From the NCBI GenBank assembly GCA_963742725.1, contig CAVUMX010000001.1:372001-436000 (forward strand): a DNA stretch of 64,000 nucleotides. The letters are read 5' to 3'. The stretch comes from CAVVAL01 sp963742725 (GTDB taxonomy: Bacteria; Actinomycetota; Actinomycetes; Mycobacteriales; Cryptosporangiaceae). Position numbers and translations under genes: made by a program. Positions 41,515 through 51,300 of this stretch are shown one piece after another; the stretch's first letter is position 1, and each line of letters begins with the position of its first letter. The notes under the pieces are model-generated. The model ran no database searches. It was not told the DNA's origin and saw only the letters and a program-made list of their open reading frames with translations.

Positions 41515-42798
41515 ATGGGGATGGGGCGCTTCGCTGTGGTGGTGGGGGCGCTCGTCGGCGCACTGGCCGTAACTCCGAGCGCTCAGGCCGCTCCGGTGTG
41601 TGACAACCCGAAGGATCCGGGCCAGGTCGTCCCCGAGACACCGTGGGCGCAGCGGACGCTCGCCCCCGAGCGGGCCTGGCCGTTCAGCACCGGCGCGGGC
41701 GTCACCGTCGCCGTGATCGACTCCGGGTCCGACGTGGCGCATCCGCAGCTCGCCGGCGCGGTCGAACCGGGCTTCGACTTCCTCCGCAACGCCGCCGGCG
41801 GCACCGCCGACTGCGTCTCGCACGGCACGGCTGTCGCCAGCATCATCGCGGGGCGCCAGGTGTCCGGCGTCGGCTTCCACGGCGTCGCACCGGACGCACG
41901 CATCCTGCCCGTCGTCGTCAGCGACCGGGAGATCAAGGCGGACGGCGAGCCCAGCGGCGACGCCGTCGACCCGGCCCGGTTCGCCGAGTCGATCCGGTGG
42001 GCGGTCGAGCGCGGCGCGAAGGTCATCAACCTCTCCGTCGTACTCCGGACGGACGTGCCGGCGATCCGCGAGGCCGTCCGGCAGGCCGTGTCGAACGACG
42101 TCGTGGTGGTCGCCGCCGCCGGCAACGGGCACAAGGACGGCACGCCCGACCCGCTGGTCTACCCGGCGGCCTACCCCGGCGTGATCGGCGTCGGCGCGAT
42201 CGACGAGACCGGCGCCCGGCTGCCGTCGTCGCAGGTCGGCGACTATGTGGACCTGGTCGCTCCCGGCGGTGCCGTGCTCGGCGCGACGCGCGTCCGGGGG
42301 CACGCCGTCTGGAACGGGACCAGCTTCGCGGCACCGTTCGTCAGCGGCACCGCCGCCCTCATACGGGCGGCCGAACCGAAGCTCAGCGCCGAGCAGGTGA
42401 CGCGGCGGCTCCTCGCGACGGCCAGTCCGGCGGCGGGCGGGCCGGCGAGCGCCGCGTACGGGCACGGCGTCGTCGACCCGTACCGGGCGGTGACGGAACA
42501 GCTCGCGTCGGCGTCTCCGGAGGCGGCCTCGCCGCTGCTGGCTCATGGTGCCGACGCCGCCACCGCCGCCCGCGCGGCCGAGGACCGCCGCAGCACCTGG
42601 ATCGCGGCCGTCCTGGGCGGCCTCGGCGCCGTCGTCGCGCTGCTGCTCGTGGCCGGCGCGGTCGTCGTGCCGCGCGGGCGTCGGCGGCGATGGGCGGCCG
42701 GGCGGGCCGAGCCGATCGTCACGCCGCCCGAGACCGACGAGGCATCGGACGAACAGGACGCCGCCGAATCCCTGTTCACCGTGCCGCCCCGCCACTGA
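41515..42798 (+). CDS. mycP: Type VII secretion-associated serine protease, mycosin (MycP), copy 1
   Basis: The 427-residue subtilisin-like protease has a Sec signal (cleavage near PSAQA, residue ~27). The triad is Asp in VIDSGSD, His in CVSHGTAVASI and Ser in NGTSFAAP. After the protease domain come a membrane segment (WIAAVLGGLGAVVALLLVAGAVVV) and a short basic/acidic cytosolic tail. Mycosins sit on the periplasmic side of ESX systems and are needed for complex stability. This one is plus-strand, divergent from the toxin operon and convergent with the WXG100 genes. TACGAT (41502-41507) lies 7 nt before ATG 41515, so the message may be leaderless. Confidence 0.9.
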   Translation: MGMGRFAVVVGALVGALAVTPSAQAAPVCDNPKDPGQVVPETPWAQRTLAPERAWPFSTGAGVTVAVIDSGSDVAHPQLAGAVEPGFDFLRNAAGGTADCVSHGTAVASIIAGRQVSGVGFHGVAPDARILPVVVSDREIKADGEPSGDAVDPARFAESIRWAVERGAKVINLSVVLRTDVPAIREAVRQAVSNDVVVVAAAGNGHKDGTPDPLVYPAAYPGVIGVGAIDETGARLPSSQVGDYVDLVAPGGAVLGATRVRGHAVWNGTSFAAPFVSGTAALIRAAEPKLSAEQVTRRLLATASPAAGGPASAAYGHGVVDPYRAVTEQLASASPEAASPLLAHGADAATAARAAEDRRSTWIAAVLGGLGAVVALLLVAGAVVVPRGRRRRWAAGRAEPIVTPPETDEASDEQDAAESLFTVPPRH

Positions 42799-42837
42799 CC
42801 CCCCGGCCCGGCCCTCACCGCGCGGGCCGCACTCTCG

Positions 42838-42887
42838 CATTTGGGCGACATGTTGGTCGCTACAGCGACCGAAACATCGCCCAGATG
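42838..42887. terminator. Imperfect palindrome between convergent mycP and WXG100 genes
   Basis: Arms 42838-42861 and 42864-42887 pair over their outer (CAT-TGGGCGA) and inner (GGTCGCT/AGCGACC) parts, with a bulged middle. The element lies in the 188-bp gap between convergent genes and probably terminates both. The remaining gap sequence is GC-rich and shows no gene. Confidence 0.55.
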
Positions 42888-42986
42888 GGCGGACCTGGGC
42901 GCCAGCCGCCCTGGCGGCGGGCCGGCCGGGCCCGGACGTGGCGAAGGGCCCCGGCGCTGTGCGCGCGAGGCCCTTCGGCAGGGCGG

Positions 42987-43277
42987 TCAGCCCTCGAACT
43001 TGAGCTTGTTCGCCTTCTCGCGTGCCTGCATGATCTCGGCGGACCGGATGACGGCGCCCTTGATGCCCGTCAGGAGCTCGGTGAGGTCCTTGGAAGCGCT
43101 GGTCCACTCGGCCTGCCGGACGCGGTAGGCGCCCTGGGCGTCGCCGTCCCAGGTGGCGAGGAGCGGCTGGATGCCCTTCTCCAGGCCCTCCAGTTCGCTG
43201 TTCATGTTGGTGATGGCCTTGCCGATGTCCTCGGACGCCTTCATGAGCGACGAGAACTTGACGATGATGTCGGACAT
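42987..43277 (-). CDS. WXG100 protein (EsxA/ESAT-6-like)
   Basis: The 96-residue helical hairpin has Trp-Asp-Gly at the turn (LLATWDGDAQGAY), with the usual helix lengths on both sides. These small proteins are exported as dimers by the ESX channel and are needed for co-secretion of larger substrates. It is the second of two adjacent WXG100 genes, 28 nt after the first, transcribed from the EccB side. No YxxxD/E export motif is seen at its C-terminus, which suggests that its partner carries the signal. Confidence 0.9.
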   Translation of the reverse strand: MSDIIVKFSSLMKASEDIGKAITNMNSELEGLEKGIQPLLATWDGDAQGAYRVRQAEWTSASKDLTELLTGIKGAVIRSAEIMQAREKANKLKFEG

Positions 43278-43305
43278 TGCCGCGTCTACCCTTTCTCGGT
43301 GCGGA

Positions 43306-43686
43306 TCAGAGCTTGAGCGCGGCGGTGATGGAGCCGGCGGAGGCGCCTGCGCGCTCCATCTCGGACTTCATCTCGTCGTCGCTGACGGTGTAGTCACGTC
43401 CGGACGAACCGACCGCCTCGGCGAGCGAACGCAGCGAGTGGTTCAGCTTCGCCATGTCCTGGTCGAACCGGTCGCGCGTCTGCTGGAAGGAGCCACCACC
43501 GCCACCGACCCACTCGGACGCGAGAGGCGTGAGTTCGTTCATCAGTGCGGACAGCATGCTCGTGAGCCGGTCCGCGACGCCGTCGACGTCCTTCTCGGTC
43601 TGGACCATGAGACCCGTGTCGGTCTTCATGCCGTCCGTCGATCCGCCACCGCCGCCCAGTGCACCGCTGATGCTCGGTCCACCCAT
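43306..43686 (-). CDS. WXG100 protein (EsxB/CFP-10-like) with YxxxD motif
   Basis: The 126-residue protein has a flexible Gly-rich N-terminus (SGALGGGGGS), a helical hairpin with Trp-Val-Gly at the turn (SEWVGGGGGSF), and a C-terminal YTVSD, which matches the general ESX export motif YxxxD/E. With the next gene it forms the EsxB/EsxA-like pair. ATG 43686 has a GGGGGTGG tract 8 nt upstream. The GGGGG after the turn is longer than usual. Confidence 0.88.
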   Translation of the reverse strand: MGGPSISGALGGGGGSTDGMKTDTGLMVQTEKDVDGVADRLTSMLSALMNELTPLASEWVGGGGGSFQQTRDRFDQDMAKLNHSLRSLAEAVGSSGRDYTVSDDEMKSEMERAGASAGSITAALKL

Positions 43687-43817
43687 GGAGAAAGCCACCC
43701 CCGCTCGTTGTCTCCGCCCCCGTACCTGGGGCGTCCGCGGTATCCCGGCGACACCGCAGCCTTCGCCACCGTATCTCGGCCTGTCAACGCGGGCACGTCG
43801 GCCCCCTGGAGACGGCC

Positions 43818-45239
43818 CTAGCCCTCGCGCACCGGCCGCATCGCGGACGCCGGGTCGAGCGCCGGCCCTTCGGGGATCCGCGCGACGAGGCTGGCGGGCA
43901 GCCGGACGACGTCGCCCTTCGGGTAGCCGAGGATGCCGAGCACGTCCGCGGAGGCGAGCGCGTACCGCCGGCCGAGGTCGGTGACCAGGTAGTACGTGCC
44001 GGCGGAGGCGTCCGGGGACTGCATCGCCTCGACGACGGCGCCCCATCCGGGCTCGACCCTGACGCGGTCGGCGAGGGCCGTCCCCTCCGCGGTCTGGGCG
44101 CTGGTCTCCATGGCCTCGGCGGCGCCGTCGGCCGCGGCGTCCGTGAGGATGTCGGCCGCCGCCTTGGGCCCGCTGAAGGACGCGCACACGGCCGTGGAGC
44201 TCTCCGTGACGTCCGCCATCGTGGGGAGCGTGGCCGGCGGTTGCTCCGGTCCGGTGCCGGGCGGGTCGGACTTCGGTGCGCTGCGGGCGTCCGATGTGGA
44301 GAGGTCCTTGGCGTCCGGGGTCCCGCCCGGGTACGCCGCGCGGGTCTCGGCGGCCGCCAGCAGCAGGTCGGCCTGGACCTCCGTCACGGGCTGAAGCTCG
44401 TCTGCCCTGACCAGGTAGAACTGCTCCTCGCCGCCCTGGTTCCGCACGACGTACACCTGGCCGACGCGGGCGCCGTCGAGCGCGCTGGACTCGGCACCCC
44501 GACCGGCCACGGCCAGCGGGCCCAACGCCTCGCCGGCCGGCAGCGCGTTGAGCCACGCCCGCCCGACGGGGATCCGCGGTTCCTGGCGCAGCGCGAGGGC
44601 GCTCAGCACGGTCTCGGTGTCGCTGACCTCGTACCGGTGGTTGCGCCAGACGAAGAAGAGCTTGCCGCCCTCCTCCTCGACCAGGACCGCGCGGTCGCCG
44701 AGCCGCTTGCCCCGGTTGGGCTCGCGCCCCACCGAGAGGACGGTCGTCGTGACGAGCTTGCCCGTGCTGTCCTCCTGCGGCTGGGAGCAGAGGCTCCACG
44801 GCGTCTGGAGGAGGCGGGACTTGTCCGGGACGGCATCCGGGGCGCCCGCGATGCCGACGCGGGGCCCGCGCGGCGTGCCGACCAGGGAGTTGCTGGACGC
44901 CGAGACGGTGTCGGCGTGCGCACCGAGGATCAGCAGCGCGGACGCGTAGTTGGCGACGGGGAACAGCTTGCCGTCGCGGTACACGTACCGGGTGCCGGTC
45001 TCCTTCTCGACGATGACGGCCGCGCCGTCCTTCCAGGTCTTCTTGCCGCCCGGCTTGATCACGCCGTAGATGCCGACGGCCGCCAGGGCGAGCGCGGCGA
45101 CCATCACGCTGGCGAACGCCGTGCCGAGCGCCCGCCGGAACGGAGCCTGCTGCGGGTCCGTCTCACGCTGGACCAGCGCGGACACGACCCGCTGGACGAG
45201 GAACTGGTACGACTGGAGCTGGTCCCTTCTGGACGCCAT
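43818..45239 (-). CDS. eccB: ESX membrane component EccB
   Basis: The 473-residue protein has the EccB layout: cytosolic MASRRDQLQSYQFLVQRVVSALV, one membrane segment (~residues 44-64), then the periplasmic repeat domain with VEKETGTRYVYRDGKLFPVANYASALLILG, TPWSLC and a late TYYLVTDLGRRYALAS. EccB is part of the membrane complex that forms the ESX channel with EccC, D and E. Pro/Gly spacing in the middle (PPGTGPEQPPATLP) is normal for the family. It is transcribed toward the WXG100 genes; 43690-43817 shows no gene. Confidence 0.95.
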   Translation of the reverse strand: MASRRDQLQSYQFLVQRVVSALVQRETDPQQAPFRRALGTAFASVMVAALALAAVGIYGVIKPGGKKTWKDGAAVIVEKETGTRYVYRDGKLFPVANYASALLILGAHADTVSASSNSLVGTPRGPRVGIAGAPDAVPDKSRLLQTPWSLCSQPQEDSTGKLVTTTVLSVGREPNRGKRLGDRAVLVEEEGGKLFFVWRNHRYEVSDTETVLSALALRQEPRIPVGRAWLNALPAGEALGPLAVAGRGAESSALDGARVGQVYVVRNQGGEEQFYLVRADELQPVTEVQADLLLAAAETRAAYPGGTPDAKDLSTSDARSAPKSDPPGTGPEQPPATLPTMADVTESSTAVCASFSGPKAAADILTDAAADGAAEAMETSAQTAEGTALADRVRVEPGWGAVVEAMQSPDASAGTYYLVTDLGRRYALASADVLGILGYPKGDVVRLPASLVARIPEGPALDPASAMRPVREG

Positions 45240-45321
45240 GTACCTTTCCCGTCAGGCGATGAGGCGGACGGCAACACCATAAGCCTGAGCGAACCGACGA
45301 GCCGAGGCGGGGACAGAGCCG

Positions 45322-46032
45322 GTGACTACGCGTGAGGAAGCCCTGGAGCGGGCGCGGACGTGGGCGCAGGGCGCCGAGGTCGGCATCCACGAGTTCGACC
45401 TGGGCTACGTCGTGTGGGCGATCGAGCCGGCGCCGGCGGATCCGACCGCGCCGCCGGACACGGTCGGTAACGCCCGCGCGGTGATCGACCGTGACACGGG
45501 CGAGCTGACGCAGTGGCCGGCGCTGCCGCCGGAGGCCGTCGCCGACCAGTACCGCACGGCGCGGTCGGCCCGGGACAGGTTCCCGGACGATGTCCGCGAA
45601 GCCCTGCGGCGCGCCGGCTGGTTCCCCGGACGCTCCGTGCCGGGCGAAGCGGCGCGCTGGGCCGTGTACGTCGAGGGCGAGGCGCCCGGCACCGCGATGT
45701 TCACCGCGGCCGAGGCGGTCCTGACCGAGTTCGGCGGCGTCGAGGTACCGAACGAGCCGAAGTTCCCGTTCGCCTTCCACCCCGCCGAGCCGGCGCCGGA
45801 GGAGGAGGACTTCGCGGGTCTGGGCGAAGTGCTGGGTACGCCGGTGTTCCCGATCGGTGTCCGGCGGGACGACGGACCCAGCCACCTCGTGGTCGACGCC
45901 GACGGCCGCGTCTTCCTCCATCACTGGGCCGGCAGCTTCTTCCTCGCGCCGACCGTGGACGAGGCGATCATCGCGCTGGTCCGTGGCGTGGGCTCCGACC
46001 TCCCCAAGGTGCGGAGCGACGGCACCTTTTAG
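45322..46032 (+). CDS. YrhB/Imm35-like plus SUKH-3 double immunity protein
   Basis: The 236-residue protein combines two immunity-type domains. N-terminal: EALERARTWAQGAEVGIHEFDLGYVVW and AVIDRDTGELTQWP, very close to the N-terminal half of the protein at 27527. C-terminal: SUKH-3 (LRRAGWFPGRSV, VLTEFGGVEVP, LVVDADGRVFLHHWAGSFFL, RSDGTF). It stands alone between the EccB and DUF4360 genes, divergent from EccB (82 bp). Fusions of immunity domains can protect against several toxins at once. The GTG start 45322 is supported by a GGGGACAGAG tract. Confidence 0.78.
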   Translation: MTTREEALERARTWAQGAEVGIHEFDLGYVVWAIEPAPADPTAPPDTVGNARAVIDRDTGELTQWPALPPEAVADQYRTARSARDRFPDDVREALRRAGWFPGRSVPGEAARWAVYVEGEAPGTAMFTAAEAVLTEFGGVEVPNEPKFPFAFHPAEPAPEEEDFAGLGEVLGTPVFPIGVRRDDGPSHLVVDADGRVFLHHWAGSFFLAPTVDEAIIALVRGVGSDLPKVRSDGTF

Positions 46033-46655
46033 CAGCGGCGCCAGGAAATGTGGTAGATCGCCGAATCCAGCTCCATGAATATCGGGTCGGTCGGCGCGGC
46101 GGTGCTCTTGGTGACGCGCAATTCCGAATTCGCGTTGATCAACCGCGCTTCACGGCACGGCGACCATATCCTTTCGGAGATGTCGATCTCGTCGGTCGTT
46201 TCCCACTCGCTTGTGAGTGGCCCCGCGAACTGGTGAGTGCGGTAGGCCGTCGACGGTGAGCCGGAGTAGTAGAACGTCCCCCGCTGCAGCGCCCGCGCGC
46301 CCGCGCCGATGTCGAGGGTGCCGAACGAGGCGGTGCGGATGATCGCGTACGAGTAGCCGTCCGGCACGCGCACGTGCATGCTCAACTGGCAGTTCTTGCG
46401 GAAGTCGACGGCCGTGGAGCCTTCGCCCGCCGTCGCCTTGAACGCCTTGTGCCTGATCCTGAAGCCCCGGTTGTTGGGCAGCGTGTCGATCTCGTGGGTG
46501 CCGCCCCTGCACCCGGAGCCGTTGGCGCTCGCCGTGCTGACGGACAGCAATTCCTCGGGCGGCGGCGTCTCCTCCGGATCGTCGGCGTACGCCGGCGACG
46601 ATAAGCAAAGAATGAGCACGCTCATTACCGCGACCCGGATTCCGCGTGACCTCAT
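46029..46655 (-). CDS. Secreted DUF4360-like protein
   Basis: The 208-residue protein has a Sec signal (VAVMSVLILCLSSPAYA, cleavage ~residue 25). The mature domain contains NGSGCRGGTHEID, VDFRKNCQLSMHVRVPDGYSYAI and SPCREARLINANSELRV with four conserved Cys and a terminal WRRC, as in actinobacterial DUF4360 secreted proteins, whose function is unknown. The gene and its upstream region are clearly less GC-rich than its neighbours. It overlaps the preceding convergent gene by four bases (TTAG). Confidence 0.8.
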   Translation of the reverse strand: MRSRGIRVAVMSVLILCLSSPAYADDPEETPPPEELLSVSTASANGSGCRGGTHEIDTLPNNRGFRIRHKAFKATAGEGSTAVDFRKNCQLSMHVRVPDGYSYAIIRTASFGTLDIGAGARALQRGTFYYSGSPSTAYRTHQFAGPLTSEWETTDEIDISERIWSPCREARLINANSELRVTKSTAAPTDPIFMELDSAIYHISWRRC

Positions 46656-46687
46656 GGGACACCTCTCACGTAGCGCGAGCTGGAAAA

Positions 46688-46704
46688 GGAATCGTAGCGA
46701 TTCC
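46688..46704. promoter_or_regulatory. Inverted repeat upstream of the DUF4360 gene
   Basis: GGAATCG (46688-46694) and CGATTCC (46698-46704) form a perfect 7-bp repeat with a 3-nt loop, 33 bp upstream of the DUF4360 ATG. It may be an operator or an RNA hairpin in the 5' leader. Confidence 0.35.
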
Positions 46705-46730
46705 TAATAGGTCCCTACAAGATCCGATAT

Positions 46731-46760
46731 ACCGCACTTATTCGACATAATGAGTGCGGT
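46731..46760. promoter_or_regulatory. Second inverted repeat in the AT-richer spacer
   Basis: ACCGCACT (46731-46738) and AGTGCGGT (46753-46760) are perfect reverse complements around an AT-rich loop (TATTCGACATAATG). It lies midway between the DUF4360 gene and the eccD 3' end; a terminator for eccD or an operator are both possible. Confidence 0.35.
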
Positions 46761-46826
46761 GCGCCCGACTGTCGGAAACGGTGGCGCGGAGTTGGCGCAG
46801 TGTCGGGCAGAGTTGGCGCGGCGGAC

Positions 46827-48215
46827 TTAGCCGGCGATGCCGCGGACGTAGCCGTACAGCCCCAGGACGCCGCAGGCGACGGGTACGACGGCGATGACGA
46901 GCGTGACGTCGAGGACGTCGGCGATGCGCCCGAGGTACGGCGTCGGCGACCTGCGGCTGTACGTGAGACCGGCGAACACGACGTACGCGGCGGCCACCGC
47001 GAGCAGCGGCACGAGCACGGCCAACCGGACGGTCGTCGAGCCGAACGTGGGGCCGAGCACCAGCGCGGTCAGCCCGACGATCCCGGCGACGAGCAGCGGG
47101 ACGCGGAGCCTGATCGTGGGGAACGACCGTGCCCGCAGCAGCGCCGCCGCGGCGACGATCGCGACCAGCACCGCGCCGGCCACGCTCCCGCTGGTGACCA
47201 GCAGCACCTGCCCGACGGCGAGCACGAGCGACGCGCCGCCCAGCATGCCGGTCAGCAGCTCGTCCGAGCGGACGACCGACGCGTACACCTTCGACCGTGG
47301 CGGCAGCGGCTCGGCCTTGACCAGCTCCTCGGCGTTGGCGGGCAGCGCCGGCATCGGCAGCTTGCCCATCCGGATCGCGAGCAGCGGCAACGCGGGGACC
47401 ATCGCCAGCGCGACGCTCACGACGACCGCCGTGGCACCAGCCCCTTCCGCCCCCATGAACGCGGCGAGCGCACCGCCGCCGCCGAGCAGCCCGGCCGTGG
47501 CGCCCGCGACGAACACCTGGGTGCGGTCGGCGACGGCGAGGTACGCGATGAGGCTGACGACCAGCAGTACCGCCGATCCGGCGAGCAGGTGCGGCGCGCC
47601 GAAGTCACCGATCTCCCGGTCACCGCCGGCCACGAGCGCACCGCCCGCGAACGCGTACGGGAGCGCGACGGCGGCGAGCACGGCACCGGCCACGGAGTCC
47701 GACAGGCCGCGCGACAGGACGGCGCCCGCGACCGTCAGGGCGAGCGCGACGCCGAGCGCAACGAGCCCCGGGACCAGCCACGACGGCCCGGACCGCAGGA
47801 TCGCCAGCAGCCCGAGCACGAGGACGACGGCGCCGGCGGCGAGCCCGCACGTGCGGGTGGCGGCGCCGGTCCACGCCTGGCCCTGGCGGCGGGCGCCGGC
47901 GGCGATCGCGTCGACGACGTCGTCGTAGTCCAGTTCGGGCCATTCGGTGCGGCGCGGCACGAGGTGCAGGACCTCGCCGTCGAGGACGCTCTGCGCGCCC
48001 AGCGGCCGCCCGGCGTCCAGCGGGGTGCCGTCCGCGCGGCGCAGGATCCAGCCGCCGTGCTGCTGGCCGGCGTCGGCGAGGTCGTCGCCGGCGTGCCGCA
48101 GCAGCGCGGGCAGCAGCTCGGCGGGCGCGACGTGCTCGGGCAACGCGACGTCGATCCGCCGGTTGGGCGCCGCGATCGTGACGCGCGCGAGTCCGGTGCC
48201 GACGTGCCTGCTCAC
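46827..48215 (-). CDS. eccD: ESX membrane component EccD
   Basis: The 462-residue protein has an N-terminal ubiquitin-like YukD domain (residues ~5-85: ARVTIAAPNRRIDVALPEHV, GQQHGGWILRRADGTPLD, LHLVP) and then about eleven membrane helices, the EccD architecture that lines the ESX membrane complex. GTG 48215 was chosen for the GGGGGA Shine-Dalgarno and because it begins the YukD fold. It is divergent from eccC over a 144-bp promoter region. Confidence 0.93.
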   Translation of the reverse strand: MSRHVGTGLARVTIAAPNRRIDVALPEHVAPAELLPALLRHAGDDLADAGQQHGGWILRRADGTPLDAGRPLGAQSVLDGEVLHLVPRRTEWPELDYDDVVDAIAAGARRQGQAWTGAATRTCGLAAGAVVLVLGLLAILRSGPSWLVPGLVALGVALALTVAGAVLSRGLSDSVAGAVLAAVALPYAFAGGALVAGGDREIGDFGAPHLLAGSAVLLVVSLIAYLAVADRTQVFVAGATAGLLGGGGALAAFMGAEGAGATAVVVSVALAMVPALPLLAIRMGKLPMPALPANAEELVKAEPLPPRSKVYASVVRSDELLTGMLGGASLVLAVGQVLLVTSGSVAGAVLVAIVAAAALLRARSFPTIRLRVPLLVAGIVGLTALVLGPTFGSTTVRLAVLVPLLAVAAAYVVFAGLTYSRRSPTPYLGRIADVLDVTLVIAVVPVACGVLGLYGYVRGIAG

Positions 48216-48249
48216 TGGTGTTCCCCCACTTCCGTTCGCCGCGGCCCAC

Positions 48250-48319
48250 ACACTATCGGGCTCACCGACGCCTCCCTGTGGACCGCCCGGTCGGGGTACC
48301 CGGGCACATTACCTACGAT
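48250..48319. promoter_or_regulatory. Divergent promoter region for eccD and eccC
   Basis: A -10-like TAGTGT on the minus strand (48250-48255) precedes the eccD start by about 35 nt. TACGAT on the plus strand (48314-48319) lies about 40 nt before the eccC TTG. Both messages would carry Shine-Dalgarno sequences. -35 elements are weak. Confidence 0.35.
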
Positions 48320-48359
48320 GGGTCCCGGCAGTTCCCGGGGGACAGAGGAGGTTCGCGCG

Positions 48360-51300
48360 TTGGGCACGATCGTCGTCAAGCGCCCACCACGCCGACCAGC
48401 GCCGGAGTACCCGGCCGGCGAGCTGGTGCTCCAGCCTCCCCCGGACGTCCCGGAGCCCACGGGCCGCGCCTGGGGCCAGATGATGATGATGCTGCCGATG
48501 CTCGGCGGGTCCGCGGCGATGGCGCTCATGTTCGCCGGCCGGGGCGGCAGCACGCTCGGGTACGTCACGGGCGGCCTGTTCGGCCTGTCCGCGATCGGCA
48601 TGCTCGGCAGCCAGTTCAGCGCCAGCTCGGGCCAGCCCAGCAAGCAGGAGATGATCACCGCCCGCCGCGACTACATGCGGCACCTGTCGCAGGCGCGCCG
48701 CAAGGCCCGCCGCACGATCCGTAAGCAGCGCGAGGCGATGTACTACGCGCACCCCGACCCGGACACGCTCTGGTCGACGGTCGCCAGCCACCGCCTGTGG
48801 GAGCAGCGGCGCGGCGACGCGGACTTCGCGGTCGTCCGGATCGGCCTCGGCCCGCAGGAGCTGGCGACGCCGCTGGTCCCGCCGCACACCACATCGATCG
48901 AGACGGTGGAGCCGCTGTGCGCGGCGGCGCTGCGCCGGTTCCTCACGACGTACGCCGTGGTCCCGGACCTGCCCGTGGCGATGGCGCTCAACGGCTTCGG
49001 CCGCGTGTACGTGCAGGACGGCTCCCAGGGCCGAGCGCCCGGGAGCGGGCAGGAGGACCGCGCGCGGGCGCTCGTCCGGGCGGTGCTGGCGCAGGTGGCG
49101 ACCTTCCACGCTCCGGACGACGTCCTGATCGCGGTGTGCGCCTCCCCCGACCGTCGCGCCGACTGGGAGTGGGTCAAGTGGCTCCCCCACGCGCTGCACC
49201 CCGACCGCACCGACGCGCTCGGCCCGCTGCGGCTGGTCGCGCCCGGCATCCCGTCGCTGGAGGCGATGCTCGACGACCTGGTCGCGAACCGGCCCCGGTT
49301 CAACCCGGCCGCGACGACGCCGCAGGTGGGCGGGCCGCACCTCGTGGTCGTCCTCGACGGCGGCGACGTCGCCGGCTCCGACCACCTCATGACGGACGGC
49401 GGCGTCGAGGGTGTCACGATCCTCGACCTGACCAGCCGGCCGCCGCGCGCGCTGGACCGTGCCGCCCTGGTCCTGGACGTAGACGGCGAGCAGCTCCGCA
49501 GCACGACCATGGACGGCAGCAACGAGATCGGCGCCCCGGACTCCCTCGGCATCATCGAGGCCGAGGCCCTCGCCCGGCAGCTGACGCCGCTGCGGCTGTC
49601 CCAGGCCTCGCGCGGCGACCAGCAGCTCCTCAACGCCGAACTGGGCCTGGCCGAACTGCTCGAACTCGGCGACCCGTTCGAGTTCGACACCGCCCGCTCC
49701 TGGACCCCGCGTCCCAACCGCGACCGGCTGCGCGTCCCGATCGGCGTCGGCCCGGACGGCGCCCCGATCGAACTGGACATCAAGGAATCGGCGCAGGACG
49801 GCATGGGCCCGCACGGCCTGCTCATCGGCGCCACCGGGTCCGGCAAGAGCGAGCTGCTGCGGACGCTGGTGCTGGCGCTCGCGGCGACCCATCCGTCCGA
49901 AACACTGAACTTCGTCCTCACCGACTTCAAGGGCGGCGCGACCTTCACGAAGCTCGACCGGCTGCCCCACACCAGCGCCGTCATCACCAACCTCGAAGAC
50001 GAGTTGCCGCTGGTCGACCGCATGACGGACGCCATCGACGGCGAGCTGCTGCGGCGCCAGGAGCTGCTGCGCAAGGCCGGCAACTACGCCTCGCTGCGCG
50101 ACTACGAGAAGGCCCGCGCGGCCGGCGCCCCGCTCGCGCCCATGCCCAGCCTGCTGATCATCTGCGACGAGTTCAGCGAGCTGCTGTCGGCCAAGCCCGA
50201 CTTCATCGACATGTTCGTGCAGATCGGACGGGTCGGCCGGTCGCTCGGCGTGCACCTGCTGCTGGCGTCGCAGCGGCTGGAGGAGGGCCGGCTGCGGGGG
50301 CTCGACACGCACCTGTCGTACCGGATCGGCCTCCGGACGTTCTCCGCGCTGGAGAGCCGCGTCGTGCTCGGCGCCCCGGACGCCTACGACCTCCCGCGCG
50401 CCCCCGGCCACGGCTACATGAAGTTCGGCACCGAACCCCTCGTGCGGTTCCGGGCCGCCTACGTCTCCGGCGTGTACCGCCGCAACGTGGTCGGCGGGCG
50501 GGGCGGCGCGGCCAGCGGGCTGGATGCCGTCCTCGACTTCTCGACCCAGTACCACGCGCCGAAGCTCCAGGAGGAGACCCCGGCGCTCGTCCAGGAGGAC
50601 CCGGACGAGGGCATCGGCGAGAGCCTGCTCGACATCCTGATCGGGCGCCTGGAGGGGCGCGGCAGCCCGGCCCACCAGGTATGGCTGCCGCCGCTCAAGG
50701 AACCGCCGACACTGGACCAGCTCCTGCCTCCGGTCACGGCCCTGCCCGACCGTGGCCTGTCCGTCACGGACCCGGAGATGCACGGCGCGTTGCAGGCGGT
50801 CGTCGGCGTCGTGGACCGTCCGAAGCAGCAGCGCCGCGACCCGCTGACGCTCGACCTCGCCGGGTCGGCCGGTCACGTGGTCGTCGTCGGCGGACCGCAG
50901 AGCGGCAAGAGCACGTTCCTGCGCTCGATCGTCGCCAGCCTGGCGCTGACCCACACGCCGCGCGAGTTCCAGGCGTACTGCCTCGACTTCGGCGGCGGTT
51001 CGCTCACGTCGCTGCGCGACCTGCCGCACGTCGGCTCGGTCGCGACGCGCCTCGACGTGAACGAGGTCCGCCGCACGATCGCCGAGATGCGGACGCTGCT
51101 GCTGGAGCGCGAGCGGATGTTCGCCCAGCACGGCATCGACAGCATGACGACGTACCGCCGGATGCGGCGCGAAGGCCGGTTCGGCGACGACCCGTTCGGC
51201 GACGTGTTCCTGTTCGTCGACGGCTGGCTGACCATCCGCAACGACTACGACGACCTCGAACCCATCATCACGGACATCGCCAACCGGGGTCTCTCGTACG

